From positions 103,233 to 167,232 of the forward strand of contig NZ_JALHLE010000019.1 in assembly GCF_022832385.1 (NCBI RefSeq): 64,000 bases of DNA. The letters run 5' to 3'. Origin of the DNA: Novosphingobium album (ex Hu et al. 2023). Lineage in GTDB: Bacteria; Pseudomonadota; Alphaproteobacteria; Sphingomonadales; Sphingomonadaceae. This document shows positions 51,455 through 59,872 of this stretch, piece by piece. The notes under the pieces are model-generated. The model worked only from the letters and a program-made list of their open reading frames with translations. It had not been told where the DNA came from and did no database searches. A program made the position numbers and the translations under genes. Each line of letters begins with the position of its first letter. Within the stretch, counting starts at the first letter, position 1.

Positions 51455-51943
51455 TCACGCCGGGATACGATGCCTTTCGTCGCCATGGGCGAGCATGTCT
51501 TCCCAGTTGGCCAGCGTCATCGCCGAAAGGTATTCGGCCTGCATCTCGTCGGTCAGCACTTCGAGCATGCGGTCGCCCTCGATCCACATCTCGATGACGC
51601 CGAACGCGCCGCCGCGCTTGCGGTACTTGGCGGGCCAGCCCTCGCGCATAGCGATCGTGAAGACACCAGCCTGATCGAGCTTGGTCGCCATGGCAAAGTG
51701 AGTCGAACTCAGGCGGTCATAGCCCGGCACGCCGACGGCATCGGCGTCGCCCTGTGCCTCGACCAGTTCGGTGCCGCGCGGATAGACTTCTACAAGGGTG
51801 TTGCGGTCATCGCCTGCGTGGGCGACCCAGCTGCCCTGCGCGACCGGCGGAAACGGCGTGGCCTTGCCGCCCAGCAGCTCCGCCAGCACCGTGGCGACGC
51901 GCTGCGGATCGCGCGCATCGATGGAAACGTGAAAGATCATCAA
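51455..51943 (-). CDS. VOC family protein (possibly non-catalytic)
   Basis: A 162-residue VOC-fold protein. The first beta strand is MIFHVSIDARDPQRVATVLAELLGG, with a histidine at the usual first ligand site. The second module, SSTHFAMATKLDQAGVFTIAMREGWPAK, has a histidine, and GVIEMWIEGDRMLEVLT has candidate glutamates. Two ATGs (51943 and 51940) are equally possible; GGAGAAG precedes. It converges with the sulfatase gene across 193 bases that hold nothing recognisable. It could be an isomerase, lyase or binding protein. Confidence 0.75.
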   Translation of the reverse strand: MMIFHVSIDARDPQRVATVLAELLGGKATPFPPVAQGSWVAHAGDDRNTLVEVYPRGTELVEAQGDADAVGVPGYDRLSSTHFAMATKLDQAGVFTIAMREGWPAKYRKRGGAFGVIEMWIEGDRMLEVLTDEMQAEYLSAMTLANWEDMLAHGDERHRIPA

Positions 51944-52047
51944 ACTTCTCCCGCTTATGTGGTCGCGGGCGAAGAGACGATTACTTTGCGATTCTCAAAA
52001 CGATTCCGGCAAACGACTTACCGGAACCGACGAACGGCAACTAGTGG

Positions 52048-53235
52048 TCAGTACTTTCCCCAGACGAACTTGGACGAGAGCGCGAAGTTCCAAACCGAAC
52101 CGAGAATAATGCCGGTCACAACGGCGATCACATCATGGATGCCGATCGTCTTGAGGACCGCCGCGGAGCCGACGTTGGTGAGGAGCCCCAGCGAGCATGT
52201 CACGCCGAACTGGGCCCAGCCGCGCATCAGCGGGCCGAACCCGCGCAAGCGCTTGTCCGAATAGGTCAGTTCATTGTTGAGGACGAAGTTGAACGTCATC
52301 GCGATGACGGCGGCCAGCGTGTTCGCCGTGTTGAACGTGGTGCTTTCAGACCAGTTTCCGTAGACGAAACGCTCGCCAAAGATGTGATGAAGCAGCACCC
52401 ACAGTGCGCCGAGCTGCACCAGCACGCCCAGTCCGCCCACAGTGCCGAACAGCGCGAAGCGGGTCGGGATGATGCGGCCAAGCCACTTATCGTAAAGGCC
52501 CACGAGGAATTCGAACACGACGGTCTGGTCCAGCTTGCTTTCGCCTTCCGCACGGGCGGCGAAGTTGAGGGGAAATTCCTTGACGCGCAGCGGCCGGTCG
52601 ACCGTGGCAAGAATGTCGAGCAGGATCTTGAAGCCGACGCCTGACAGGCGATGCGCATCATTGCGCAGGGTTTCCGTGCGCAGCATGAAAAAGCCGCTCA
52701 TCGGATCGGTCAGTTCGACGCCTGTCACCTTGTTGGCGATCCTGTTGGCAAGGCCCGAAGCCTTCACCCGGTCCGGTCGCCCCCATGCCTCGGTGCTGGC
52801 CCCTTCGGCAAAGCGCGAGGCATACGCGAGATCGTATTCGCCGGACGTCACCGCCATCAGCATCTGCGGCAGCAGTTCCGGATCGTGCTGGTGGTCCGCA
52901 TCCATTACCGCGACGACCGGCGCCGCGGTGGAGCACATGCCCTCGATCGCTGCGCTGGCAAGGCCGCGGCGCCCGATGCGCTGGATGCAGCGCACGCGCG
53001 GGTCGGTCAACGACAGCCGGCGCGCCTCGTCCGAGGTGCCGTCCGGACTGTTGTCGTCGACGAAGATGACTTCCCACGCGATGTCCGCGAGCGCCTTTTC
53101 GAGACGGGCGATCATGGTCGCCACGTTCTTGCGTTCGTTATAGGTCGGCAGCACCACCGCCAGTTCGAGCGGACGACTGGCAACAGCTGCGGCAGCATCC
53201 GCCGCCTGGGCAAGGTCGGAACTGGTAATCTTCAT
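52048..53235 (-). CDS. Dolichol-phosphate mannosyltransferase (GT2) fused to GtrA-like membrane domain
   Basis: A 395-residue fusion. Residues about 25-250 are a DPM1-type GT2 domain: VVLPTYNERKNVATMI, DDNSPDGTSDEARRL, GRRGLASAAIEGM, and VMDADHQHDPELLPQM with the DXD-type acidic pair. Residues about 260-390 are a GtrA-like domain with four hydrophobic segments (RFALFGTVGGLGVLVQLGAL, NTLAAVIAMTFNFVLNNELTYS). It probably transfers mannose or glucose from a nucleotide sugar to undecaprenyl phosphate, with the GtrA part as flippase. It follows leuB by 38 bases. Together with the GT39 gene at 48251 it implies protein or lipid glycosylation. Confidence 0.9.
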   Translation of the reverse strand: MKITSSDLAQAADAAAAVASRPLELAVVLPTYNERKNVATMIARLEKALADIAWEVIFVDDNSPDGTSDEARRLSLTDPRVRCIQRIGRRGLASAAIEGMCSTAAPVVAVMDADHQHDPELLPQMLMAVTSGEYDLAYASRFAEGASTEAWGRPDRVKASGLANRIANKVTGVELTDPMSGFFMLRTETLRNDAHRLSGVGFKILLDILATVDRPLRVKEFPLNFAARAEGESKLDQTVVFEFLVGLYDKWLGRIIPTRFALFGTVGGLGVLVQLGALWVLLHHIFGERFVYGNWSESTTFNTANTLAAVIAMTFNFVLNNELTYSDKRLRGFGPLMRGWAQFGVTCSLGLLTNVGSAAVLKTIGIHDVIAVVTGIILGSVWNFALSSKFVWGKY

Positions 53236-53273
53236 GCCCCCGTATTTACGCGTTGAATTTCAAGAAGGCCTTA

Positions 53274-54332
53274 TTAGAGACGTTCGACCACCGCGCCACC
53301 GATTTCCCGCGTGCCGGCCGAGCCGCCCAGATCGCCGCCCTTTACGCCTGCCGCCAGTGCCGCTGCAACGGCATTTTCAATACGCACCGCCTGCTCTTCG
53401 AGGCCGAACGAGTGGCGCAGCAGCATGGCAGCGGAGAGGATCGTCGCCATCGGATTGGCCAGATTCTTGCCCGCGATGTCGGGCGCGGAGCCATGGATGG
53501 GCTCGTAAAGACCATAAGTGCCCTCAGCGAGGCTCGCCGACGCCAGCAGGCCGATCGAGCCAACGCACATGCTCGCCTGATCGCTCAGGATGTCACCGAA
53601 GAGATTGCCGGTCACGATCACGTCGAACTGGCCGGGGTTCTTCACCAGTTGCATCGCCGCGTTGTCGACATACATGTGGCTCAATTCGACTTCGGGGTAT
53701 TCCTTCGACACCTCGATCACCACGTCGCGCCACAGTTGCGAGGTTTCCAGCACGTTGGCCTTGTCCACCGAGCACAGCTTTTTCGAACGGCCCATCGCGG
53801 CGGTGAAGCCGGTGTGGGCGATGCGGCGCACTTCGTCCTCAGCATAGGACATCATGTCCCAGCCCTGACGGCGGCCGTCGGGCAGCGTGCGCGTCCCCTT
53901 CTCGCCGAAATAGACGTCTCCATTGAGTTCGCGCACGATCAGCAGGTCGATCTGGCTCGCGACTTCCGGGCGCAGCGTGGTCAGGTCCTCAAGGCCCTTG
54001 AATACGCGCGCGGGGCGCAGGTTGGCGAAAAGGCCCAGTTCCTTGCGCAGGCCCAGTACCGCCTGCTCGGGACGCAGGTGACGGTCGAGATGATCGAGCG
54101 AGAAATCGCCCACGGCTCCGAACAGGATCGCATCGGCCGAGCGCGCGATGTCCAGCGTTTCGGCGGGCAACGGGTGGCCGTGCTTGCGGTAGGCCGCGCC
54201 GCCGACATCCCCTTCGACCAGATCCAGCGCTTCAAGACCGAGCTTTTCGAGGACACGCACGGCCTGTTCGGTCACTTCAGGGCCGATGCCGTCACCGGCG
54301 AAAACCGCGATGCGCAGGGAGTTCTTCGTCAT
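53274..54332 (-). CDS. leuB: 3-isopropylmalate dehydrogenase
   Basis: A 352-residue dimeric NAD+ enzyme of leucine biosynthesis that converts 3-isopropylmalate to 2-oxoisocaproate. It has [20 protein letters not shown] (about 10-29, the DGIGPE start), the arginine-rich [12 protein letters not shown] (about 100-111), [17 protein letters not shown] (about 131-147), [13 protein letters not shown] with the catalytic lysine, [20 protein letters not shown] with the metal aspartates, and the adenine-binding [20 protein letters not shown]. The ATG at 54332 lies 5 bases after the recO stop. Confidence 0.96.
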   Translation of the reverse strand: MTKNSLRIAVFAGDGIGPEVTEQAVRVLEKLGLEALDLVEGDVGGAAYRKHGHPLPAETLDIARSADAILFGAVGDFSLDHLDRHLRPEQAVLGLRKELGLFANLRPARVFKGLEDLTTLRPEVASQIDLLIVRELNGDVYFGEKGTRTLPDGRRQGWDMMSYAEDEVRRIAHTGFTAAMGRSKKLCSVDKANVLETSQLWRDVVIEVSKEYPEVELSHMYVDNAAMQLVKNPGQFDVIVTGNLFGDILSDQASMCVGSIGLLASASLAEGTYGLYEPIHGSAPDIAGKNLANPMATILSAAMLLRHSFGLEEQAVRIENAVAAALAAGVKGGDLGGSAGTREIGGAVVERL

Positions 54333-54337
54333 GATAG

Positions 54338-54943
54338 TCAGCCTTCGATCCGCTTCAGCCGCTCGCGCAGCAAGTCGCGCGCCGCCATAACGTCTCTGCG
54401 GCGATCGGCAAGCGGGTAGCGCGCCAATTCGCGCCCAATGCGGTCAAATGCGTCGAGAATCGCGCCCCAGTCGGACTGGTCGGGGCGCTGCACCGGCACC
54501 CCATAACCCAGCTCGCGCAGCAGCAGCACTTCATAGGACAGCAGCGCCATGGCCCAGCCGCGCGCGGACGGCGCCATGCACACCGCCTCGATCAGGCCGG
54601 ACAGCGCCTCGTAAAGCGCCGAATAGGGATGCCGCTCGGGCAAGGTTGAGGCAGTAAGCGCCGTCACCCAGGCGATTGCGGCAGCAGGCAGTGGCTCGGT
54701 CAGCCAGGGCCCGCGGCTCTGAAGCAGTTCGACGCGGGCGAAGGGAAGCTGGGTTTCGGCTTTCGAGCGGACATCCGCCTCAACCAGGTTGCCAGGGATC
54801 AGCACCGGGCGCAGCTGCCTGCCCCTGCCCCCGGCGACATAGGCCGCGACAAGCCCGTGGTCCGCCGTCAGCAGCCGGGCGATAACGGCCGTCTCACCGT
54901 GCGGATGGGTGGCACAGACAAGAGCGGGCGCGCGGAAATGCAT
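54338..54943 (-). CDS. recO: DNA repair protein RecO
   Basis: A 201-residue RecO, the mediator that with RecR loads RecA onto SSB-coated DNA. The N-terminal OB-fold is recognisable in [36 protein letters not shown] (about 7-42, quoted here in halves as [18 protein letters not shown] and [17 protein letters not shown]), followed by a helical C-terminal domain with [15 protein letters not shown] (about 134-148). It lacks the C-terminal zinc-finger cysteines that some RecO proteins have, as is usual in this group, and is slightly short. It precedes leuB. Confidence 0.9.
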   Translation of the reverse strand: MHFRAPALVCATHPHGETAVIARLLTADHGLVAAYVAGGRGRQLRPVLIPGNLVEADVRSKAETQLPFARVELLQSRGPWLTEPLPAAAIAWVTALTASTLPERHPYSALYEALSGLIEAVCMAPSARGWAMALLSYEVLLLRELGYGVPVQRPDQSDWGAILDAFDRIGRELARYPLADRRRDVMAARDLLRERLKRIEG

Positions 54944-54997
54944 GGGGTCTGTTTGGTCGGTTGCCGGTCAGGCCGCAACCGCGGCGTTTATCACATC

Positions 54998-55076
54998 CTT
55001 CGACAAGCTCAGGATGAACGGATTTTGGAGGATCAAGGAATCGCTACGGAAACCGCTCATGCTGAGCCTGTCGAAG
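54998..55076. repeat. REP-like inverted repeat
   Basis: CTTCGACAAGCTCAGGATGA (54998-55017) and the inverted copy ending at 55076 (revcomp CTTCGACAGGCTCAGCATGA) match at 18 of 20 positions, separated by 39 bases. This palindrome class, with a GCTGAGC/TGTCGAAG core, is a common extragenic repeat of sphingomonad genomes as far as I recall. It lies in the gap between recO and ubiK and could act as a hairpin in either transcript. Confidence 0.75.
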
Positions 55077-55097
55077 CACCAGCAGGCGGGCGCAGTG

Positions 55098-55352
55098 TCA
55101 GCCGCCGGCGTTGAGCTTCGCTTCGATCGCGTCCAGCCGGGACTTGAGCTCCTCAGCCTCTGCGCGAGCAGTCGCGGCCAAGTCCTTTACGGCCTCGAAC
55201 TCCTCGCGGCTGACGAAGTCCATGTCCCCCATGAACTCCTTGAACCGCTCGCGCGCATTATCGCGGGCTTCGCGCCCCATGCCGGCCAGCGTGCCGGCAG
55301 CGCTGTTCATCATCTTGGCGAAATCGGCGATGAAGGGGTTTTCGCTTTGCAT
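55098..55352 (-). CDS. ubiK: Ubiquinone biosynthesis accessory factor UbiK (BMFP)
   Basis: An 84-residue protein of the BMFP/UbiK (YqiC) family, which helps assemble the ubiquinone biosynthesis complex. It begins MQSENPFIADFAKMMNSAAG, with the amphipathic N-terminal helix, and ends with a coiled coil (FVSREEFEAVKDLAATARAE and EELKSRLDAIEAKL), the pattern of this family. It is 42 bases downstream of the TspO gene on the same strand. Confidence 0.88.
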   Translation of the reverse strand: MQSENPFIADFAKMMNSAAGTLAGMGREARDNARERFKEFMGDMDFVSREEFEAVKDLAATARAEAEELKSRLDAIEAKLNAGG

Positions 55353-55394
55353 GGTGCCTAGATGGAACTCTGTGCGCCCAAGCGCAAGAGGAGA

Positions 55395-55949
55395 TCAGAT
55401 CTGGTAACGCACCACCGCGCCATTCCCGTCAACGCCGTCCATCGTGGGGTTGGCCTCGAGGAACGCGTAGTTGAGGTACGTCGCGAAAAGCAGCCAGAGC
55501 ACATAAGGCACCAGCAGCAATGCAGCGACCGGCCGGACCTTGCTGAACAGATAGACCGTAGCCAGCGCCGCGACATCGAGCGCCGCGATCACGATCAGCC
55601 CGCCGGTCAGCTGGTGGGCACCGAAGAACACGGGTGACCACGCCAGATTGAGCAGGAACTGCAAGGCGAAGCCGATCACCGCCGGACCACGTGCCCGCGC
55701 GCCGCGCGCGGACAGTATCATCGCCAGCGCCAGCCCCATCAGGACGTAAAGCGCGCTCCACACGATTCCGAACACCTGCGGAGGCGGATAGGCCTCCGGC
55801 TTGACGAGGGCGGCGAACCACGGATTTTGCGGTCCGCTCTGCGCAGCCGTTCCGGACAGGAACCCGAGAAGGAGGATCACCGGAACGCAAACAAGAGCCC
55901 AACGGATGAAACTGGCACGCAACTGGCCCGAAGAGGCGAGCAGGGTCAT
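55395..55949 (-). CDS. tspO: TspO/MBR family protein
   Basis: A 184-residue membrane protein of the tryptophan-rich sensory protein/TspO family, with five hydrophobic segments. Typical blocks are WFAALVKPEAYPPPQVFGIVW (about 44-64, quoted in part by WFAALVKPEAYPPPQ), LYVLMGLALAMIL, LQFLLNLAWSPVFFG (about 96-110) and LFATYLNYAFLEANP (about 153-167). The family binds porphyrins and cholesterol-like ligands and affects tetrapyrrole or stress responses. Upstream of it are tlyA and the lipoprotein. Confidence 0.9.
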   Translation of the reverse strand: MTLLASSGQLRASFIRWALVCVPVILLLGFLSGTAAQSGPQNPWFAALVKPEAYPPPQVFGIVWSALYVLMGLALAMILSARGARARGPAVIGFALQFLLNLAWSPVFFGAHQLTGGLIVIAALDVAALATVYLFSKVRPVAALLLVPYVLWLLFATYLNYAFLEANPTMDGVDGNGAVVRYQI

Positions 55950-56040
55950 TTCGCTTAACTACTCCCGAATCACTTGGCAGCCACGGAGACGGCGCGTTTT
56001 GTGCAGGCGCGAAGCCCAAGGCGCAATCGTCTGCTAACAA

Positions 56041-56835
<795 letters not shown>

Positions 56836-56872
56836 ACTTGAGGTGGGGCGCGTGTCATTCCATACCGGGGGC

Positions 56873-57421
56873 ATGATGGCAAATCCGCGCAGCCGCGCCA
56901 CCACTCTTCGCGTCCTTACTCTCACGGTGCTGGTCGCCGTGCCAATGCTGGGAGGCTGCGTACCGCAGCCGCCAAAACCAGCCCCGACACCAGCCCCCAC
57001 GGCCACCGCACGCCCGACCCCGCAGCCCGTGCCTGCCGCCCCCTCTCCGGACTGGCGGGACCGGCCCGAAACCCCGGGCAACTGGAACTGGGCGCTCTCG
57101 GATTCTGGATCTGACGCGGTCTTCGCGAACGGGCATTTCATCATGCATTGTGACCCGGCGCGGCAGACCATCACACTGCTACGTTCCGCCAGCTCAGCAA
57201 GCGGGCAGGTCACGATGACGATCCGCACCAGCGAAACGGTCCGCTCACTGCCGGCGGTCCCGGTCGCAGGCGGCGTGGGGGTGACGCTCTCCGCACGTGA
57301 TCCACTGCTCGATGCCATGGCCTTCAGCCGGGGGCGCTTTGCCGTGGAGGCAGCAGGCACTCCTCCGCTTTACATTCCGAGCTGGGCTGAAGTGTCACGA
57401 GTCATAGAAGACTGCCGGTAA
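56873..57421 (+). CDS. Proline-rich lipoprotein, unknown function
   Basis: A 182-residue predicted lipoprotein. The signal segment LRVLTLTVLVAVPMLGGC has a lipobox ending at the cysteine near residue 29. A proline/alanine/threonine linker (QPPKPAPTPAPTATARPTPQ, then PVPAAPSP) spans to about residue 58. The C-terminal domain starts DWRDRPETPGNWNWALSD and contains two cysteines (MHCDPARQTI, and the penultimate residue in IEDCR). It is an anchored domain on a flexible stalk, probably periplasmic. ATG 56873 and 56876 are adjacent. No family recognised. Confidence 0.75.
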   Translation: MMANPRSRATTLRVLTLTVLVAVPMLGGCVPQPPKPAPTPAPTATARPTPQPVPAAPSPDWRDRPETPGNWNWALSDSGSDAVFANGHFIMHCDPARQTITLLRSASSASGQVTMTIRTSETVRSLPAVPVAGGVGVTLSARDPLLDAMAFSRGRFAVEAAGTPPLYIPSWAEVSRVIEDCR

Positions 57422-57686
57422 GCCCGGTCACTGCCTGAAATACCGAATTTCGCTGCTGCTTCAGGCCGCACTTCACTGCGCCCCGAACCGTGCCTGCAAA
57501 TCACCGCACAGCTGGGGAAAACTGGCCGGAAGCCAAGATAATGACGGCAAAAAAAATGATTGCAAGACTTGTTGTGCGCTGCGGAATCAGACACACATTG
57601 GCTCAGGACGACGAGACCCGGGAAACGCGCCCGGGGGAACTCGAAGTCCCGGTCACATGATGTGGCTAACTTGGCTCAACAGCGCG

Positions 57687-57700
57687 AAAGGAGGTGATCC
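57687..57700 (+). promoter_or_regulatory. Shine-Dalgarno sequence complementary to the whole 16S 3' tail
   Basis: AAAGGAGGTGATCC is the exact 14-base complement of the standard bacterial 16S rRNA 3' end (GGATCACCTCCTTT). The GGAGG core is 7 bases before an ATG, ideal spacing. Such a long perfect match is much stronger than a normal ribosome site and may hold the ribosome rather than merely recruit it. Confidence 0.7.
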
Positions 57701-57701
57701 G

Positions 57702-57758
57702 ATGTCTCATGGTTCAGCAGAGAGGTCGGCAATTTCCGTCGCGAGGCATTATCGCTGA
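57702..57758 (+). CDS. Putative 18-residue micro-ORF
   Basis: ATG 57702 begins an 18-residue frame, MSHGSAERSAISVARHYR, ending TGA 57756-57758, directly after the extreme Shine-Dalgarno sequence. A strong terminator hairpin lies 57 bases downstream. Together these define a short, independent transcription-translation unit in the 499-base gap between the lipoprotein and the next gene. It could be a leader peptide, a ribosome-holding RNA, or a dual-function small RNA. The rest of the gap (57422-57686) holds no supported gene. Confidence 0.45.
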   Translation: MSHGSAERSAISVARHYR

Positions 57759-57814
57759 TTTCTGATTAAGCGATAAAGGTACTCGCTGGCGGCACTTCCG
57801 GCCGCTGACCATGC

Positions 57815-57853
57815 GAAGGGCCGTACCGGTGATCCGGTGCGGCCCTTCTCATT
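57815..57853 (+). terminator. Rho-independent terminator
   Basis: GAAGGGCCGTACCGG (57815-57829) pairs with CCGGTGCGGCCCTTC (57834-57848) with one G-U pair and a TGAT loop, followed by TCATTT. It would end the micro-ORF transcript. The T run is weak, so efficiency may depend on the very stable stem. Confidence 0.7.
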
Positions 57854-57920
57854 TGTGGCCAGCCACTCCCCCGTACCTTACCGGAAAACCGGTGCGACCT
57901 TATCGTTTGGGCGAACCGGA

Positions 57921-58121
57921 TTAGCCCTTGGGCGTGACCCAAACCTCAACCGGCGTTATGAACTTGCCCGGCGCCGGCTTGCCGACATGAACCCGGTCTG
58001 CCGTGACCAGTTCGCCAGTGGCAAGGTTGAAGCTGGCCCAGGGCTTGGGCATGCGCCCGAAGGTCATTTTCTGGATCGGCTCGCCGGTGGCCGAATTCAT
58101 GATCGTTGCAATGATGCTCAT
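57921..58121 (-). CDS. Small hypothetical protein
   Basis: A 66-residue protein starting at ATG 58121 with MSIIATIMNSATGEPIQKMT and ending in FITPVEVWVTPKG. It looks like a compact beta-rich protein with a conserved-looking GRMPKPWASFNLATGELVTADRV middle (quoted by parts). The frame continues upstream for 31 codons without a good start. No family recognised. It is divergent from ilvE across a 216-base region. Confidence 0.6.
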   Translation of the reverse strand: MSIIATIMNSATGEPIQKMTFGRMPKPWASFNLATGELVTADRVHVGKPAPGKFITPVEVWVTPKG

Positions 58122-58258
58122 GGCGCCGCCGCTAGAGACAGCATCCCACCGCGTCCACGCACCGGCTGGCAGTTTTCCACGCCTCGGCAAATCAGGGTTC
58201 AGCCCTGATCCCATTTGCGCCCAATGGCCACCGTGCTATGACAAATCAGTCGTGATGG

Positions 58259-58292
58259 AAAATTACTTTTTTATTGCATTAAACGTAATTTT
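58259..58292. promoter_or_regulatory. AT-rich inverted repeat upstream of ilvE
   Basis: AAAATTAC (58259-58266) and GTAATTTT (58285-58292) form a perfect 8-bp inverted repeat with an 18-base AT-rich centre, 46 bases before the ilvE start. AT-rich symmetric sites with this spacing are typical for Lrp/AsnC-family regulators, which commonly control branched-chain amino acid genes. The regulator is not in the window. Confidence 0.45.
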
Positions 58293-58337
58293 CATTCAAC
58301 GGCGCGCAGTCACTCCATAGCAAGGATCCCCTCTACC

Positions 58338-59438
58338 ATGGCGAGTCTCGCCGATGCCGGCCTGAAGTTCACCACACTGCCCCACCCCGCGCCCGCCAGC
58401 AGCGAGGCGCGCGAAGCCGTGCTCGCCAATCCCGGCTTCGGCACGAACTTCACCGACCACATGGTAGTAATCGAATGGACCGAGGTTCAGGGTTGGCATG
58501 ACGCGGTCATTGGCCCGCGCGCACCCATCGCGCTCGATCCGGCGGCGGCGGTGCTGCACTATGCGCAGGAAATCTTCGAAGGCCTCAAGGCTTACAAGCA
58601 GGCGGACGGTTCGATCGCCCTGTTCCGCCCGGAAGCCAATGCGGCACGCTTCAACCATTCGGCCGAACGCCTGGCCATGCCGACGCTGCCCGAGGACCTG
58701 TTCGTCGAGGCCGTCGAGCGGCTGGTCCAGATCGATCGCGCGTGGATTCCGGAGGCCGAAGGAGCCTCGCTCTATCTGCGTCCGTTCATGATCGCGACCG
58801 AAGCCTTTCTCGGCGTGCGTCCGGCCAAACAGTACAAGTTCATCGTCATCGCCAGCCCTGCCGGCAACTACTTCAAGTCAGGCGCACCGGCTGTCTCAAT
58901 CTGGGTCTCGGACTACACCCGTGCCGCGCCCGGCGGAACCGGCGCCGCCAAGTGCGGCGGCAACTACGCCGCGAGCCTCGTGCCACAGAGCGAGGCCATG
59001 GCTCGCGGGCACGATCAGGTCGTCTTCCTCGATGCCGCCGAGCACAAGTGGATCGAGGAACTGGGCGGCATGAACCTCTACTTCTCATTCGAGGACGGCA
59101 CCCTGCTGACCCCGGCACTGACCGGAACGATCCTGCCCGGCATCACCCGCGACAGCCTGCTGACGCTGGCGCGCGAGGAAGGGCTCAAGGTGGTGGAAGG
59201 CCGCTACAGCCTCGACCAGTGGCGCGAGGATGCCGCTTCGGGCAAGCTGATCGAGACGTTCGCATGCGGTACCGCTGCGGTGGTCACGCCGGTCGGCAAG
59301 GTTTCCGGACGCGATGGCGAGTTCACCATCGGCTCGGGCGGCCCCGGCCAGCTGACGCAGAAGCTCAAGAACCGACTGGTCGCGATCCAGCGCGGCGAAG
59401 CTGAGGACACCCACGGCTGGGTGCGCAAGATCGGCTAA
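58338..59438 (+). CDS. ilvE: Branched-chain amino acid aminotransferase
   Basis: A 366-residue PLP aminotransferase (class IV, BCAT type II) for the last step of leucine, isoleucine and valine synthesis or the first of their breakdown. The PLP lysine is in AAKCGGNYAASL (about 196-207). AQEIFEGLKAYKQADGSIALFRP (about 76-98, quoted in parts), YLRPFMIATEAFLGVRP and ELGGMNLYFSFEDG are characteristic. The ATG at 58338 is standard. A terminator follows at 59468. It may link with the valine operon at the left end of the window. Confidence 0.95.
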   Translation: MASLADAGLKFTTLPHPAPASSEAREAVLANPGFGTNFTDHMVVIEWTEVQGWHDAVIGPRAPIALDPAAAVLHYAQEIFEGLKAYKQADGSIALFRPEANAARFNHSAERLAMPTLPEDLFVEAVERLVQIDRAWIPEAEGASLYLRPFMIATEAFLGVRPAKQYKFIVIASPAGNYFKSGAPAVSIWVSDYTRAAPGGTGAAKCGGNYAASLVPQSEAMARGHDQVVFLDAAEHKWIEELGGMNLYFSFEDGTLLTPALTGTILPGITRDSLLTLAREEGLKVVEGRYSLDQWREDAASGKLIETFACGTAAVVTPVGKVSGRDGEFTIGSGGPGQLTQKLKNRLVAIQRGEAEDTHGWVRKIG

Positions 59439-59467
59439 GGCGGCCTGCCGCAACAGGACATAAAAAA

Positions 59468-59498
59468 GCCCCGAAGCAGCATACTGCTCCGGGGTTTT
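59468..59498 (+). terminator. Rho-independent terminator after ilvE
   Basis: CCCCG and AGCAG (59469-59479 with one unpaired base) pair with CTGCT and CGGGG (59484-59494) around a CATA loop, followed by TTTTCC. The A run before the stem makes it suitable for both the ilvE transcript and the convergent Rieske operon. Confidence 0.85.
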
Positions 59499-59527
59499 CC
59501 TTTTCAGCACCCTCGTCCTGATGAAAA

Positions 59528-59872
59528 TCAGGCTCCCGCAGGCGTGTGCGTGATGTGCATGTGTGCACGGTCGCGCGCGTGGCGCGGTTCGGCGTCGTTC
59601 TGCTGCTCCACCGCCAGTGCGACGTGGCCGAGGCACAGCATCATGTTCATCAACCGCTGATCGGCGTCATCCAACGCGGCAAAACCCTTGGCGTCGAGGT
59701 AGTCGAGTGCACGGGGCAATTCACCCGCCACCGCCGCATAGAACGCCTCGCGTTCCTCCGCCGTCGAGTTGCCGCGCCTGCCCGCCCGTGCAGCCGAACC
59801 GTTCCGCGCCCAGCCAGCGACGTACGGCTCGAGCGCGGCGAAGCTTTCGGGAAGCAAGGTCTGCGTGCTCAT
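59528..59872 (-). CDS. Hypothetical protein coupled to a Rieske oxygenase
   Basis: A 114-residue protein starting at ATG 59872 (MSTQTLLPESFAALEPYVAG). Its start overlaps the Rieske stop as ATGA, which indicates coupled translation. It is rich in helices (STAEEREAFYAAVAGELPRAL and ADQRLMNMMLCLGHVALAVEQ). No cofactor motif is visible, and it is not a standard beta subunit, which would be about 170 residues with another fold. It may be a small accessory or stabilising subunit of the oxygenase. Confidence 0.72.
   Translation of the reverse strand: MSTQTLLPESFAALEPYVAGWARNGSAARAGRRGNSTAEEREAFYAAVAGELPRALDYLDAKGFAALDDADQRLMNMMLCLGHVALAVEQQNDAEPRHARDRAHMHITHTPAGA

Noticed and set aside
57687..57700. 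Possible fragment of a 16S rRNA 3' end on the minus strand
   Set aside because: Only these 14-15 bases match; flanking bases differ from any 16S 3' region and no other rRNA sequence is nearby. A ribosome site on the plus strand explains it better.
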